A stretch of 38,201 nt of DNA, from positions 1 to 38,201 of IMG/VR virus record IMGVR_UViG_3300036985_000365; one strand, written 5' to 3'. Below the pieces are notes generated by a model. It was not told the DNA's origin. It was given only the letters and a program-made list of their open reading frames with translations, and did not search any database. Source of the stretch: a virus. Each line of letters starts with the position of its first letter. Positions within the stretch are counted from its first letter, which is position 1. Position numbers and translations under genes: made by a program. This document shows, piece after piece, positions 14,422 through 21,854 of this stretch.

Positions 14422-14630
14422 TGTGGAAATATATGTGGACTGAATTTAGGTCAACGCTCAGAATGTTGCCGCCAACACAAACCGCTGTGCATGAGTTGCT
14501 GCATGCGGAGCATGACCTGCTAAGGGCAGAGGCTGGGGTGGAGTACGCACAGGCTATGGTCACTTGCCAGAAACAGCGGATCAAGCGCTTGAAGGCGTAC
14601 TTGGGCAAGACTGAGGAGGCGGCAACATGA
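14421..14630 (+). CDS. Helical hypothetical protein (69 aa)
   Basis: Start overlaps the previous stop by one base, and the stop overlaps the next ATG. After an aromatic N-terminus (MWKYMWTEF) the sequence is a likely coiled coil (HELLHAEHDLLRAEAGVEYAQAMV...KQRIKRLKAYLGKTEEA). No family recognised. Confidence 0.55.
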   Translation: MWKYMWTEFRSTLRMLPPTQTAVHELLHAEHDLLRAEAGVEYAQAMVTCQKQRIKRLKAYLGKTEEAAT

Positions 14631-14863
14631 CTACAGAAACAGGTGGGCCAGCGTTTCCAGCCGAGGAGTGGATCAACAGTGATGACCCGTCAGCCGTGAA
14701 TCCTATTCGCCACCAAGGCATGAGCTTGCGCGATTACTTTGCTGCATCTTTTATTGCCTCTGGTGTTGTGTTCAAAAATCTGTCTTCAGGCAGCACAACG
14801 GATGAGGTGGCCGCGCAAGCATACGCACTGGCAGACGCCATGCTGAAAGCGAGGGCAAGATGA
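14627..14863 (+). CDS. Conserved phage protein with GMSLRDYFAA motif (78 aa)
   Basis: The pattern GGPAFP at residues 6-11, GMSLRDYFAASFIASG near 31-46 and a C-terminal AAQAYALADAMLKAR helix is shared by many short phage and prophage proteins of unknown function. It is coupled by ATGA at both ends within the mini-gene chain. It is soluble with one amphipathic helix, and no catalytic residues stand out. Confidence 0.65.
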   Translation: MTTETGGPAFPAEEWINSDDPSAVNPIRHQGMSLRDYFAASFIASGVVFKNLSSGSTTDEVAAQAYALADAMLKARAR

Positions 14864-15117
14864 CCAGGATGTGCGACACGGGCTACCGCGAATGCCCACG
14901 CCAGCCGACTTGCGGCATGGACTGCCACTTCACCACGGCAGAGTTGGAAACCCGCAAGGTCAAGCCCTATCCAATCGTGCCTGATGACATTGAGCCAGTT
15001 CCGGAAACATGGCAAGTGATCGGCAGCGTGATGGTGGGCGCTGTGCTGGTGGTGCTGATGGTGATTTGCTTGGGGCTGTTCTTTACTGGCCTTTGGGTTT
15101 GGAGTCTGCTGATATGA
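14860..15117 (+). CDS. Cys-rich protein with C-terminal membrane helix (85 aa)
   Basis: The N-terminal ~25 residues contain four Cys (CDTGYREC, CGMDC) and could bind metal or form disulfides. A hydrophobic C-terminal segment (residues ~52-84, IGSVMVGAVLVVLMVICLGL onward) is a clear transmembrane anchor with the tail at the membrane. There is no signal peptide. It is coupled by ATGA to both neighbours. Function unknown; tail-anchored in the inner membrane is the inference. Confidence 0.6.
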   Translation: MTRMCDTGYRECPRQPTCGMDCHFTTAELETRKVKPYPIVPDDIEPVPETWQVIGSVMVGAVLVVLMVICLGLFFTGLWVWSLLI

Positions 15118-15272
15118 CCGACCAAAAGAAACTTATAGACGGCTTGGTGGAAGACCTGCTTAGGGTGATTCACGAATACGATGACTCTCTGTACATGGCG
15201 ACTGTGATTGGCTGCTTGGAGTTTGTTAAACAGCAGCTTATTGACGAAGCAAATGAGGACGAGCATGACTAA
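15114..15272 (+). CDS. Small acidic hypothetical protein (52 aa)
   Basis: Start at ATG 15114 overlapping the membrane-protein stop. The longer frame from 15009 runs antiphase over that gene and is rejected. The product is acidic and helical (MTDQKKLIDGLVEDLLRVI, then GCLEFVKQQLIDEANEDEHD). No family recognised. Overlaps the next start by 8 bp. Confidence 0.55.
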   Translation: MTDQKKLIDGLVEDLLRVIHEYDDSLYMATVIGCLEFVKQQLIDEANEDEHD

Positions 15273-15615
15273 AGACGAAGCACTACAGATGTGCCTTGAG
15301 TACATTGAAACAAATGCACATGAGCGTAAGTGTGTTCGGTGGGCCATCAAAGAAGCCTTGGCACAGCCAGAGCAAGAGCCTGTGGCGCGGGTGATTGATA
15401 ACGGAACGCCTGAAGGTGCAACAGAGTGGATTCCGTTTACGAATCGAGTTGAGCCATTAAAGACAGGTGATCTTCTTTACACCCATGCAGAGGAACGCAA
15501 CTTCTGCCCAAGATGCGGCAAGCGCACTGCTGACCTGACCACAATTCACACATGCACACCGCCACAGATCGACCCCAACAAATGGGCCTTTGACAATGGG
15601 TTAGAGTCAACATGA
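15265..15615 (+). CDS. Phage protein with C-terminal zinc ribbon (116 aa)
   Basis: Start at ATG 15265 (MTKDEALQMC). An N-terminal helical region and the AQPEQEPVARVIDNG and DLLYTHAEE stretches resemble a common, uncharacterised phage family. A zinc-binding CPRCGKRTADLTTIHTC lies near residues 77-93. The stop overlaps the terminase ATG as ATGA, so it is translated with packaging genes. Function unknown. Confidence 0.65.
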   Translation: MTKDEALQMCLEYIETNAHERKCVRWAIKEALAQPEQEPVARVIDNGTPEGATEWIPFTNRVEPLKTGDLLYTHAEERNFCPRCGKRTADLTTIHTCTPPQIDPNKWAFDNGLEST

Positions 15616-17021
15616 TCAAAAACAATGTCTTTGCCGAGTGGGTTGCTAGGTATCACAACGACCCCGTGCTCTTTGTCAAGGAGGTGCTGGGTGTAGACCC
15701 AGACCCGTGGCAAGAGAAGTTTTTGAGGGCGATTGCCCGAGGGGATCGAAAAATATCGGTCAGGTCTGGCCACGGGGTGGGGAAGTCCACGGCAAGCTCA
15801 TGGGCAATGCTCTGGTACTTTATGACCCGCAGCCCCGTCAAGGTGGTGGTGACCGCGCCGACCAGCAGCCAGCTTTATGACGCGATGTTTGCGGAGTTAA
15901 AGCGCTGGATCAACGCGATGCCTGCGCCATTGCAGACACTGCTGACTGTCAAGCAGGAGAGGATTGAGTTCAACGCTGCACCGACAGAGATGTTTATTTC
16001 GGCCAGGACATCACGGGCAGAGCAGCCCGAGGCTTTGCAGGGCATTCACTCTGAGTATGTGATGCTGGTGGCCGATGAGGCGTCAGGTGTGCCGGAGCAG
16101 GTGTTCGAGGCGGCGGCTGGTTCGATGTCTGGCCACAACGCTGTGACTTTGTTGTTAGGCAATCCGGTGCGGAGCAGCGGGTTTTTCTACGACACGCACA
16201 CAAGGCTGGCCGGCGAGTGGACGACATTTCAGGTCGCGTGCAGCGACTCGCCACGGGTGTCGCAGGAGTACATCAACGAGATGGCCATGAGGTATGGCGA
16301 GGACAGCAATGTCTACCGGATTCGGGTGATTGGTGAGTTTCCCAAGGGTGACGATGACACTGTGATCCCGATGGATCTGCTGGAGAGTGCGCTACACAGG
16401 GATGTGGCGGCCAGCACATCAGCGCCGATGGTCTGGGGGCTGGATGTGGCGCGGTTTGGATCTGACAGGTCGGCGCTGTGCAAGCGGCAGGGCAATGTGG
16501 TGACCGAGAGCATCCGCACTTGGAAGAATCTAGATCTGATGCAGTTGACGGGGGCGGTGGTGGCCGAGTACCAAGTGCTGGCCCCGAGTGAGCAGCCCAA
16601 GGAGATTTTGGTGGACAGCATCGGTCTGGGGGCAGGGGTGGTGGATCGGCTGCGGGAGTTGGGTCTGCCGGCGCGGGGGATTAATGTGAGCGAAAGCCCA
16701 GCGATGGGCGGGACATACCGCAACCTCAAGGCCGAGCTTTGGTACAAGGCCAAGGCGTGGCTCGAGGCTCGAGACTGCAAGCTGGCCAAGGATGAGGTGC
16801 TGATCAGTGAGTTGGCGACTGTGCGCTACACCTTCACCAGCAATGGCAAAATTGCCATCGAGGGCAAGGACGAGATCAAAAAGAGGGGTCTGCCAAGTCC
16901 GGACAAGGCTGATGCCTTTGTTTTGACCTTTGCGAGTGACGCGATCACGGGCATGTACGGGTCAGCGGCCAGCAGCAAGTGGAGTCAACCCCTACGCCGG
17001 AACTTGGTGCGGGTTGCATAA
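15612..17021 (+). CDS. terL: Terminase large subunit
   Basis: 469 residues. ATPase domain: Walker A RSGHGVGKST (51-60), coupling motif region VVVTAPTSSQ (78-87), Walker B MLVADEAS with the catalytic Glu at 156, and motif III LLLGNPVRSSG. Nuclease domain: WGLDVARFGSD (D278), ILVDSIGLGAG (D335) and SPDKADAF (D434), the three metal-binding acids of the RNase H fold. It packages DNA into the prohead through the portal at 19362 and probably works by headful packaging, in line with the circularly closing assembly. Coupled by ATGA to the zinc-ribbon gene. Confidence 0.95.
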   Translation: MIKNNVFAEWVARYHNDPVLFVKEVLGVDPDPWQEKFLRAIARGDRKISVRSGHGVGKSTASSWAMLWYFMTRSPVKVVVTAPTSSQLYDAMFAELKRWINAMPAPLQTLLTVKQERIEFNAAPTEMFISARTSRAEQPEALQGIHSEYVMLVADEASGVPEQVFEAAAGSMSGHNAVTLLLGNPVRSSGFFYDTHTRLAGEWTTFQVACSDSPRVSQEYINEMAMRYGEDSNVYRIRVIGEFPKGDDDTVIPMDLLESALHRDVAASTSAPMVWGLDVARFGSDRSALCKRQGNVVTESIRTWKNLDLMQLTGAVVAEYQVLAPSEQPKEILVDSIGLGAGVVDRLRELGLPARGINVSESPAMGGTYRNLKAELWYKAKAWLEARDCKLAKDEVLISELATVRYTFTSNGKIAIEGKDEIKKRGLPSPDKADAFVLTFASDAITGMYGSAASSKWSQPLRRNLVRVA

Positions 17022-17052
17022 TTGGGCATGTTTTAAACCAATGGGGAAAGCC

Positions 17053-17241
17053 ATGAAAATGATGACTAAAGCGCAGAAAAAGGTCGGGAAGGTAATGGGC
17101 GAGTTTGGCTCTGGCAAGCTGCACAGCGGCAAGGGCGGCCCTGTCGTCAAGAATCCCAAACAGGCCATTGCCATTGCGATGTCCGAGGCCAAGCTGCCCA
17201 TGCGCGGCCAGCGCACGGCCAAGAACAAGGCGAGAAAATAA
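17053..17241 (+). CDS. DUF6496-like small basic protein (62 aa)
   Basis: ATG 17053 is preferred for its GGGGAAAG site; ATG 17041 in the same frame is possible and would add four residues. The core KVGKVMGEFGSGKLHSGKGG followed by PVVKNPKQAIAIAMSEA matches the DUF6496 pattern. Very basic C-terminus (RGQRTAKNKARK). Such proteins occur in both phages and bacteria; a nucleic-acid or virion role is a guess. The TAA overlaps the next ATG by one base. Confidence 0.75.
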   Translation: MKMMTKAQKKVGKVMGEFGSGKLHSGKGGPVVKNPKQAIAIAMSEAKLPMRGQRTAKNKARK

Positions 17242-17720
17242 TGGCCACACTACAGCGCACCATGAGCCAAGTCATGGACAAGGAAGAGGGCGAGGACATG
17301 AGCGCAGGAGAGAACTGCCCGATGCCCACGCAAGACATCACGCTCAACCTGAAGAATCGGGCCAAGGCGATCACCACAGCGGCCTACGGCCCTGAGAATC
17401 CCAAGCTGCCAAATACTGCCTTTTGGGCAAAGAAGGCCGACCAATGGGATGTGAGTGTTGATGACTCCAAGCAAAGCCTGTGCGGTAACTGCGCGGCATT
17501 CAATGTTTCTGACGAGATCAAGAAATGCATTGCCGAGGGCATCGGCATGGAGGCCGACCCGTGGGGAACGATCAAGCTGGCTGATCTGGGCTATTGCGAG
17601 ATTTTTGATTTCAAGTGCGCAGCCAGCCGGACATGCGATGCGTGGGTGGTGGGCGGCCCGAACACGGGCGAGCAAGAGGGTGAAGAATCTGAAACCTACG
17701 AAGAAGGAGATGAGGAATGA
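17241..17720 (+). CDS. Cys-rich protein, HiPIP-like cysteine pattern (159 aa)
   Basis: The middle holds LCGNCAAF (near residues 80-87), a Cys 13-14 residues on (KKCIAEG), then LGYCEIFDFKCAASRTCDAW: six cysteines with aromatic neighbours. The C-x2-C-x2-F...C...YC...W spacing recalls high-potential iron-sulfur proteins or a zinc knuckle, without allowing a choice. The C-terminus is strongly acidic (EQEGEESETYEEGDEE). It lies between small basic genes just after the terminase. Role unknown; metal binding is the supported part. Confidence 0.65.
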   Translation: MATLQRTMSQVMDKEEGEDMSAGENCPMPTQDITLNLKNRAKAITTAAYGPENPKLPNTAFWAKKADQWDVSVDDSKQSLCGNCAAFNVSDEIKKCIAEGIGMEADPWGTIKLADLGYCEIFDFKCAASRTCDAWVVGGPNTGEQEGEESETYEEGDEE

Positions 17721-17872
17721 AAGCTGGACTCTATGCCAACATCAACGCCAAACAGGCGCGTATCGCAGCCGGCAGCAAAGAAAAGATGCGCAAGCCTGGC
17801 AGCAAGGGCGCACCAAGCGCTGCCGACTTCAAGGCTGCGGCCAAGACCGCCAAGCCAGTGAAGAAGAAATGA
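17717..17872 (+). CDS. Small Lys/Ala-rich phage protein (51 aa)
   Basis: ATGA-coupled at both ends. The product MKAGLYANINAKQARIAAGS is followed by KEKMRKPGSKGAPSAADFK and a Lys-rich tail (KTAKPVKKK). This pattern is a recurrent short protein beside terminase/portal genes of marine and freshwater podoviruses. It is basic enough to bind nucleic acid. Function unknown. Confidence 0.7.
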   Translation: MKAGLYANINAKQARIAAGSKEKMRKPGSKGAPSAADFKAAAKTAKPVKKK

Positions 17873-18165
17873 AGACCCCAGCTTGGCAGCGCAAGGAGGG
17901 CAAAAGCCCATCCGGTGGTTTGAATGCCAAGGGCCGCGCCAGTGCGAAGGCCGAGGGTATGAACTTGAAAGCACCCGTCAAGGCCGGCGACAACCCGAGA
18001 CGGGCAAGTTTCTTGGCAAGGATGGGCAACATGCCTGGGCCTGAGATGAAGGGTGGCGAGCCGACAAGGCTGCTGCTGAGTCTGAAGGCGTGGGGCGCAA
18101 GCTCCAAGGCCGATGCCAAAAGTAAGGCGGCGGCGATCAGCGCCAGAAACAAGGCCAAGAAATGA
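17869..18165 (+). CDS. Conserved basic phage protein, DUF6321-like (98 aa)
   Basis: Read from ATG 17869 (MKTPAWQRKEG). The longer frame from 17455 shadows the Cys-rich gene. Signature stretches: SPSGGLNAKGRASAKAEGMN, GDNPRRASFLARMGNMPGPE, and RLLLSLKAWGASSKADAKSK. These are highly conserved in environmental podoviruses and match DUF6321. Strongly basic with few acidic residues. It lies within the same coupled run as its basic neighbours. Function unknown. Confidence 0.78.
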   Translation: MKTPAWQRKEGKSPSGGLNAKGRASAKAEGMNLKAPVKAGDNPRRASFLARMGNMPGPEMKGGEPTRLLLSLKAWGASSKADAKSKAAAISARNKAKK

Positions 18166-18857
18166 TCTGTCCCATTGTCATTGCCACAGTCAAAGGGCAT
18201 GGTCTGGCGGTGCTGCTGGAGTCGATCAAGCAGTACGCACCAGAGTGTCCGGTCTATTTGCGGGGGCCAGAGTCAGTGCTTGAGAACTTTGAGGCTGACC
18301 ACAAGATCTACGGCCAACCAAGAAACTTTGGCGATGACTACAACGAGGTGATCGAGGCTGCACTCAAGGATTGGTCATCTTGCATCGTGGCCAACGATGA
18401 CATTGTGCTGACGCCGACCAGCGTGAAGGTGCTGATGGAGGATGTGGCAATCATCAAAACGATGCACAGCGTCAAGGCCGGATGGGTTGCATCAAGGACT
18501 GATGCCGCACGGGCTTGTCAAAATGTGAGGATTACTGAGAAACCGGAGAGGCTGAACTTTTTTAAGTTTCCGTCTGAGGCCCACATCAAGATGGTGGAAG
18601 AGATCAGCCCGATCTTTGCGTGGCTCTCAAGCGATGCATTTGAGGAGGCAAAGTTTCCCCCTCTGAATTGGTACTCAGATGATGTGCATTGTAGGGATCT
18701 GATCGAAAAAGGCTACTCGCATTTTGTGAGTGCAAGCTATGTCCACCACATCGGCAGCAACACAATTGGCTTTGATGCCAACAAACTGCACAACGATGCG
18801 CTGCCGTGGATCAAAGAAAATCGTCCAACTTACGCAAAGGCATGGTTTGATTCTTAA
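18162..18857 (+). CDS. GT-A-type glycosyltransferase (231 aa)
   Basis: N-terminal nucleotide-sugar fold (ICPIVIATVKGHGLAVLLES), a DxD-like acid cluster VANDDIVL (76-83) for metal and sugar nucleotide, and later PIFAWLSSDAFEEAKF and WYSDDVHCRDLIEKGY, which resemble the GT2 catalytic-base and acceptor region. No membrane segment. It is followed at once by a methyltransferase and sits between terminase and portal. It could modify host surface glycans, virion proteins or DNA bases; no target is evident. Confidence 0.75.
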   Translation: MICPIVIATVKGHGLAVLLESIKQYAPECPVYLRGPESVLENFEADHKIYGQPRNFGDDYNEVIEAALKDWSSCIVANDDIVLTPTSVKVLMEDVAIIKTMHSVKAGWVASRTDAARACQNVRITEKPERLNFFKFPSEAHIKMVEEISPIFAWLSSDAFEEAKFPPLNWYSDDVHCRDLIEKGYSHFVSASYVHHIGSNTIGFDANKLHNDALPWIKENRPTYAKAWFDS

Positions 18858-19365
18858 TCTAGGTTCGGGCAAGGACTGGCGCGAGGACTGTTTGAATGCA
18901 GATATTCAGGCAAGGGTCAAGCCGGATTGGCTGCTGGACATTACAAAAGTCAATTGGGGTGAGGTACTCAAGACCCGCAAGGGACTGCTGACAATTGAGC
19001 GCGGCATGTTTGATGTGATCTTGGCCAATGACATCTTGGAGCATTTGCCAGATCTGGTTACTGCCATGACCAATTGCAAGGAATTGCTGAAGGTGGGCGG
19101 GGAGATGCGGATTCATGTGCCATACGAGTTGAGTCTTGGCGCGTGGCAAGATCCGACCCATGTCAGGGCATTTAACGAAAACTCTTGGCGCTACTACACC
19201 GATTGGCACTGGTACTTAGGCTGGCCAGACAGGTTTGAGTTGACCATGCTGGAAATGAGGCTCTCAAAGGTGGGAGAAGCACTAGAATTGCCACAAGACG
19301 AAATTATCCGCACCCCGAGGGCTGTGGACTCCATGTATGTGGTTCTAACAAAGGTCAAGCCATGA
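18847..19365 (+). CDS. SAM-dependent methyltransferase (172 aa)
   Basis: The long frame from 18730 reads antiphase over the glycosyltransferase. The fold begins at LILNLGSGKDW, and a TTG at 18847 with AAAGG six bases before it gives a neat start. Rossmann motif I LNLGSG, motif II with CLNADIQ, motif IV FDVILANDILEHL and a C-terminal beta hairpin (MRIHVPYE, MYVVLTKVK) match Methyltransf_11-type enzymes that act on small molecules, sugars or proteins. Paired with the glycosyltransferase it may methylate the same glycan. Its stop overlaps the portal ATG. Confidence 0.72.
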   Translation: MILNLGSGKDWREDCLNADIQARVKPDWLLDITKVNWGEVLKTRKGLLTIERGMFDVILANDILEHLPDLVTAMTNCKELLKVGGEMRIHVPYELSLGAWQDPTHVRAFNENSWRYYTDWHWYLGWPDRFELTMLEMRLSKVGEALELPQDEIIRTPRAVDSMYVVLTKVKP

Positions 19366-21581
19366 TTGAAAAAGTCACTGAAAATCTATCCACCGACATT
19401 GCAGCCACCGAGCCGATGGACGATGCGGAACTGCAAGCGATCATCACGCAAGACCTAGTTGATGCGGTGAGTTATGTGGATAGCGACCTGTCGCCCACAC
19501 GAGCCAAGGGGACTGAGTACTACCGAGGCGACCTGTTTGGCAACGAGGTCGAGGGCAACAGCAAGGTGGTGGCGATGGAGGTGCGCGACACTGTCAGCGC
19601 CATGCTGCCCAGCCTGATGCGGGTGTTTTTCAGTTCAGAAAGTGTTGTCGAGTTTGCGCCCCGTGGGCCTGAAGATGTCAAGATGGCGCAGCAGTCCACC
19701 GACTACGCCAACTATGTATTCCAGAACGACAACAACGGGTTTTTAACAACTTACGCTATTTTCAAAGATGCACTGGTGCGCAAGTGCGGCATTGCAAAAT
19801 TCTGGTGGGAAGACGAAGAAAAGGTGCGGATTGAGGAGTATTCCGGCCTTGATGACCAGACGCTAGAGATGCTGATGCAGGAGCCTGGTGCTGAGGTCAA
19901 GATCGTGGTGTCCTACCCAGACCCAGATATTGACGAGATGCAGATGTCAACGATTGACCCAATGACGGGTCAGCCGGTGACGATGCCAGCCCCGATGATT
20001 CACGATGTGCAGATCAAGCGCATCACCAAGGATGGCCGGATCAGGATCATGGCCGTGCCGCCAGAGGAATTGCTGCTTGACAGACGCGCCCGATCATTTG
20101 ACGATTGCACCATCATTGCCCACAGGCAGATGGCGACTGTGGCCGACCTGATTGCGATGGGCTACGACCAAGACGAGATTGAAGAGAATCTGTCAACGAC
20201 TGACTTGGACAGCAATGACGAGTACTTGGCGCGGCAGCCACTGAGCACCACATTTGGCACGAATGACGCTGCCAACCCGATGATGCGCAGGGTTTTGTAC
20301 ATTGAGGCGTATTCCCGTGTGGACTTTGACAATGACGGCATTGCCGAGTTGCGCAAGGTCTGCTGCATGGGCGGCGGCTACAAGGTGGTCAGAAATCTGC
20401 CGGCCAGTTACATTCCGTTTGCTGACTTCCCCTGCGATCCAGAGCCGCACACCAGCCCACTGGAAGCGATGTCAATTTTTGATATCACCCGCGACTTGCA
20501 AGAGATCAAGTCTGAGATTCTGCGCAATACGCTGGACAGCTTGGCTCAGTCGATTCACCCCCGCACAGCGGTGGTTGAGGGCCAAGTCAACATTGACGAT
20601 GTGCTGAACAACGAAACCGGTGCGATCATCCGTATGCGCGCGCCTGGGATGGTGCAACCCTTGACCACCCCATTTGTCGGTCAGGCCGCATTCCCGATGA
20701 TGGAATACATGGATCAGATCAAGGAAGACCGCACCGGCATGAGCAAGGCGGCGATGGGTCTGAACGCTGACGCGCTGCAATCGTCCACCAAGGCGGCGGT
20801 CAATGCAACGATTTCAGCCAGCCAAGGCCGCATTGAGTTGACGGCACGCATTCTGGCCGAGGGCATGAAAAAGCTGTTCAAGGGCATTTTGTTCTTGGCC
20901 ACCACGCATCAGGACAAGGCTCGCATGGTGCGGATGCGCAACGAGTGGGTGCAGATCGACCCAAGGTATTGGGACGCTAACATGGACGCCAATATCAACA
21001 TTGCTCTTGGTAATGGCGATACTAACGAGCGCTTGCAAGGCTTGATGATGATCATGGCCAAGCAAGAGCAGATCTTGCAGCAGCTTGGTACTCAAAACCC
21101 ACTGGTGACACCCCAGCAGTTTTCCAATACCTTGCGCAAGATCGTGGAGTTGTCTGGGTTCAAGGATGCGTCCAGCTACTTTCAGGACATCCCTGCCGAC
21201 TATGTGCCGCCAGCGCCACCAGCGCCCAAGGCCACGCCCGAGGAGTTGCTGGCACAGGTGCAGGCCGATTCGATCAAGGCCGACATCGAGAAGAAGGCGG
21301 CAGAACTCGAGCTAAAGCGCCAGCAAATGATGATGGATGACGATTTGAAGCGTGACCAGATGGCCCAAGATCTGTACCTCAAAAAGTATGAAATTGAGTT
21401 AAAGTACAACTCACAGATCAGTACGGCTGAGATCGATGCGGCTCAGAATATTGATCGTGAAACAATTCGTCAGCAGGCAGCGCTGGCCCAGCAGCAGGCG
21501 GCTCAGTTTATTGAGCAGCAGCAGCAGCCACCGATGCAGCCGATGATGCCCCCATCAACCTTTCAAGGAATGGCACAGTAA
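19362..21581 (+). CDS. Portal protein (P22/Sf6-like, 739 aa)
   Basis: Length and layout fit a podovirus portal: an acidic N-terminus, a clip/stem region (AMEVRDTVSAMLPSLMRVFF; ANYVFQNDNNGFLTTYAIFKDALVRKCGIAKFWW), wing sequences with DPDIDEM, RDLQEIKSEILRNTLDSLAQ, and the crown-like C-terminal coiled coil from ~620 (IKADIEKKAAELELKRQQMM) ending in a Gln-rich barrel (QQAAQFIEQQQQP). The Gln-rich helical C-terminus resembles the P22 portal barrel. It forms the dodecameric packaging channel working with TerL. Confidence 0.9.
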   Translation: MIEKVTENLSTDIAATEPMDDAELQAIITQDLVDAVSYVDSDLSPTRAKGTEYYRGDLFGNEVEGNSKVVAMEVRDTVSAMLPSLMRVFFSSESVVEFAPRGPEDVKMAQQSTDYANYVFQNDNNGFLTTYAIFKDALVRKCGIAKFWWEDEEKVRIEEYSGLDDQTLEMLMQEPGAEVKIVVSYPDPDIDEMQMSTIDPMTGQPVTMPAPMIHDVQIKRITKDGRIRIMAVPPEELLLDRRARSFDDCTIIAHRQMATVADLIAMGYDQDEIEENLSTTDLDSNDEYLARQPLSTTFGTNDAANPMMRRVLYIEAYSRVDFDNDGIAELRKVCCMGGGYKVVRNLPASYIPFADFPCDPEPHTSPLEAMSIFDITRDLQEIKSEILRNTLDSLAQSIHPRTAVVEGQVNIDDVLNNETGAIIRMRAPGMVQPLTTPFVGQAAFPMMEYMDQIKEDRTGMSKAAMGLNADALQSSTKAAVNATISASQGRIELTARILAEGMKKLFKGILFLATTHQDKARMVRMRNEWVQIDPRYWDANMDANINIALGNGDTNERLQGLMMIMAKQEQILQQLGTQNPLVTPQQFSNTLRKIVELSGFKDASSYFQDIPADYVPPAPPAPKATPEELLAQVQADSIKADIEKKAAELELKRQQMMMDDDLKRDQMAQDLYLKKYEIELKYNSQISTAEIDAAQNIDRETIRQQAALAQQQAAQFIEQQQQPPMQPMMPPSTFQGMAQ

Positions 21582-21845
21582 GTGACAAATGAAGACCAGG
21601 TAAACAAAGGCCGCAAGGCCAAGCAGCTACTTGAGGACGAAACCCTCAACACTGCGATTGCAAAATTGGAAAACGACCAACTTTGGGCATTTCGATCATC
21701 GAAACCCGAAGAGTCTGTGAAGAGAGAGACAGCGTGGTGCATGATGCAGGCCATTGATGGCTTGCGGCAAGAGTTGATCCGGATCATGGACAACGGCAAG
21801 ATTGCACAGAACGCTATCACCAAATCACAGAAAAATCTAATTTAA
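21582..21845 (+). CDS. Small portal-adjacent protein (87 aa)
   Basis: GTG start directly after the portal stop; an AAGG stands 12-15 bases before. The product is helical (KGRKAKQLLEDETLNTAIAK), has KRETAWCMMQAIDGLRQELI and ends basic (TKSQKNLI). Similar proteins sit between portal and scaffold in many podoviruses. Function unknown. Confidence 0.65.
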   Translation: MTNEDQVNKGRKAKQLLEDETLNTAIAKLENDQLWAFRSSKPEESVKRETAWCMMQAIDGLRQELIRIMDNGKIAQNAITKSQKNLI

Positions 21846-21854
21846 GAAAATACT

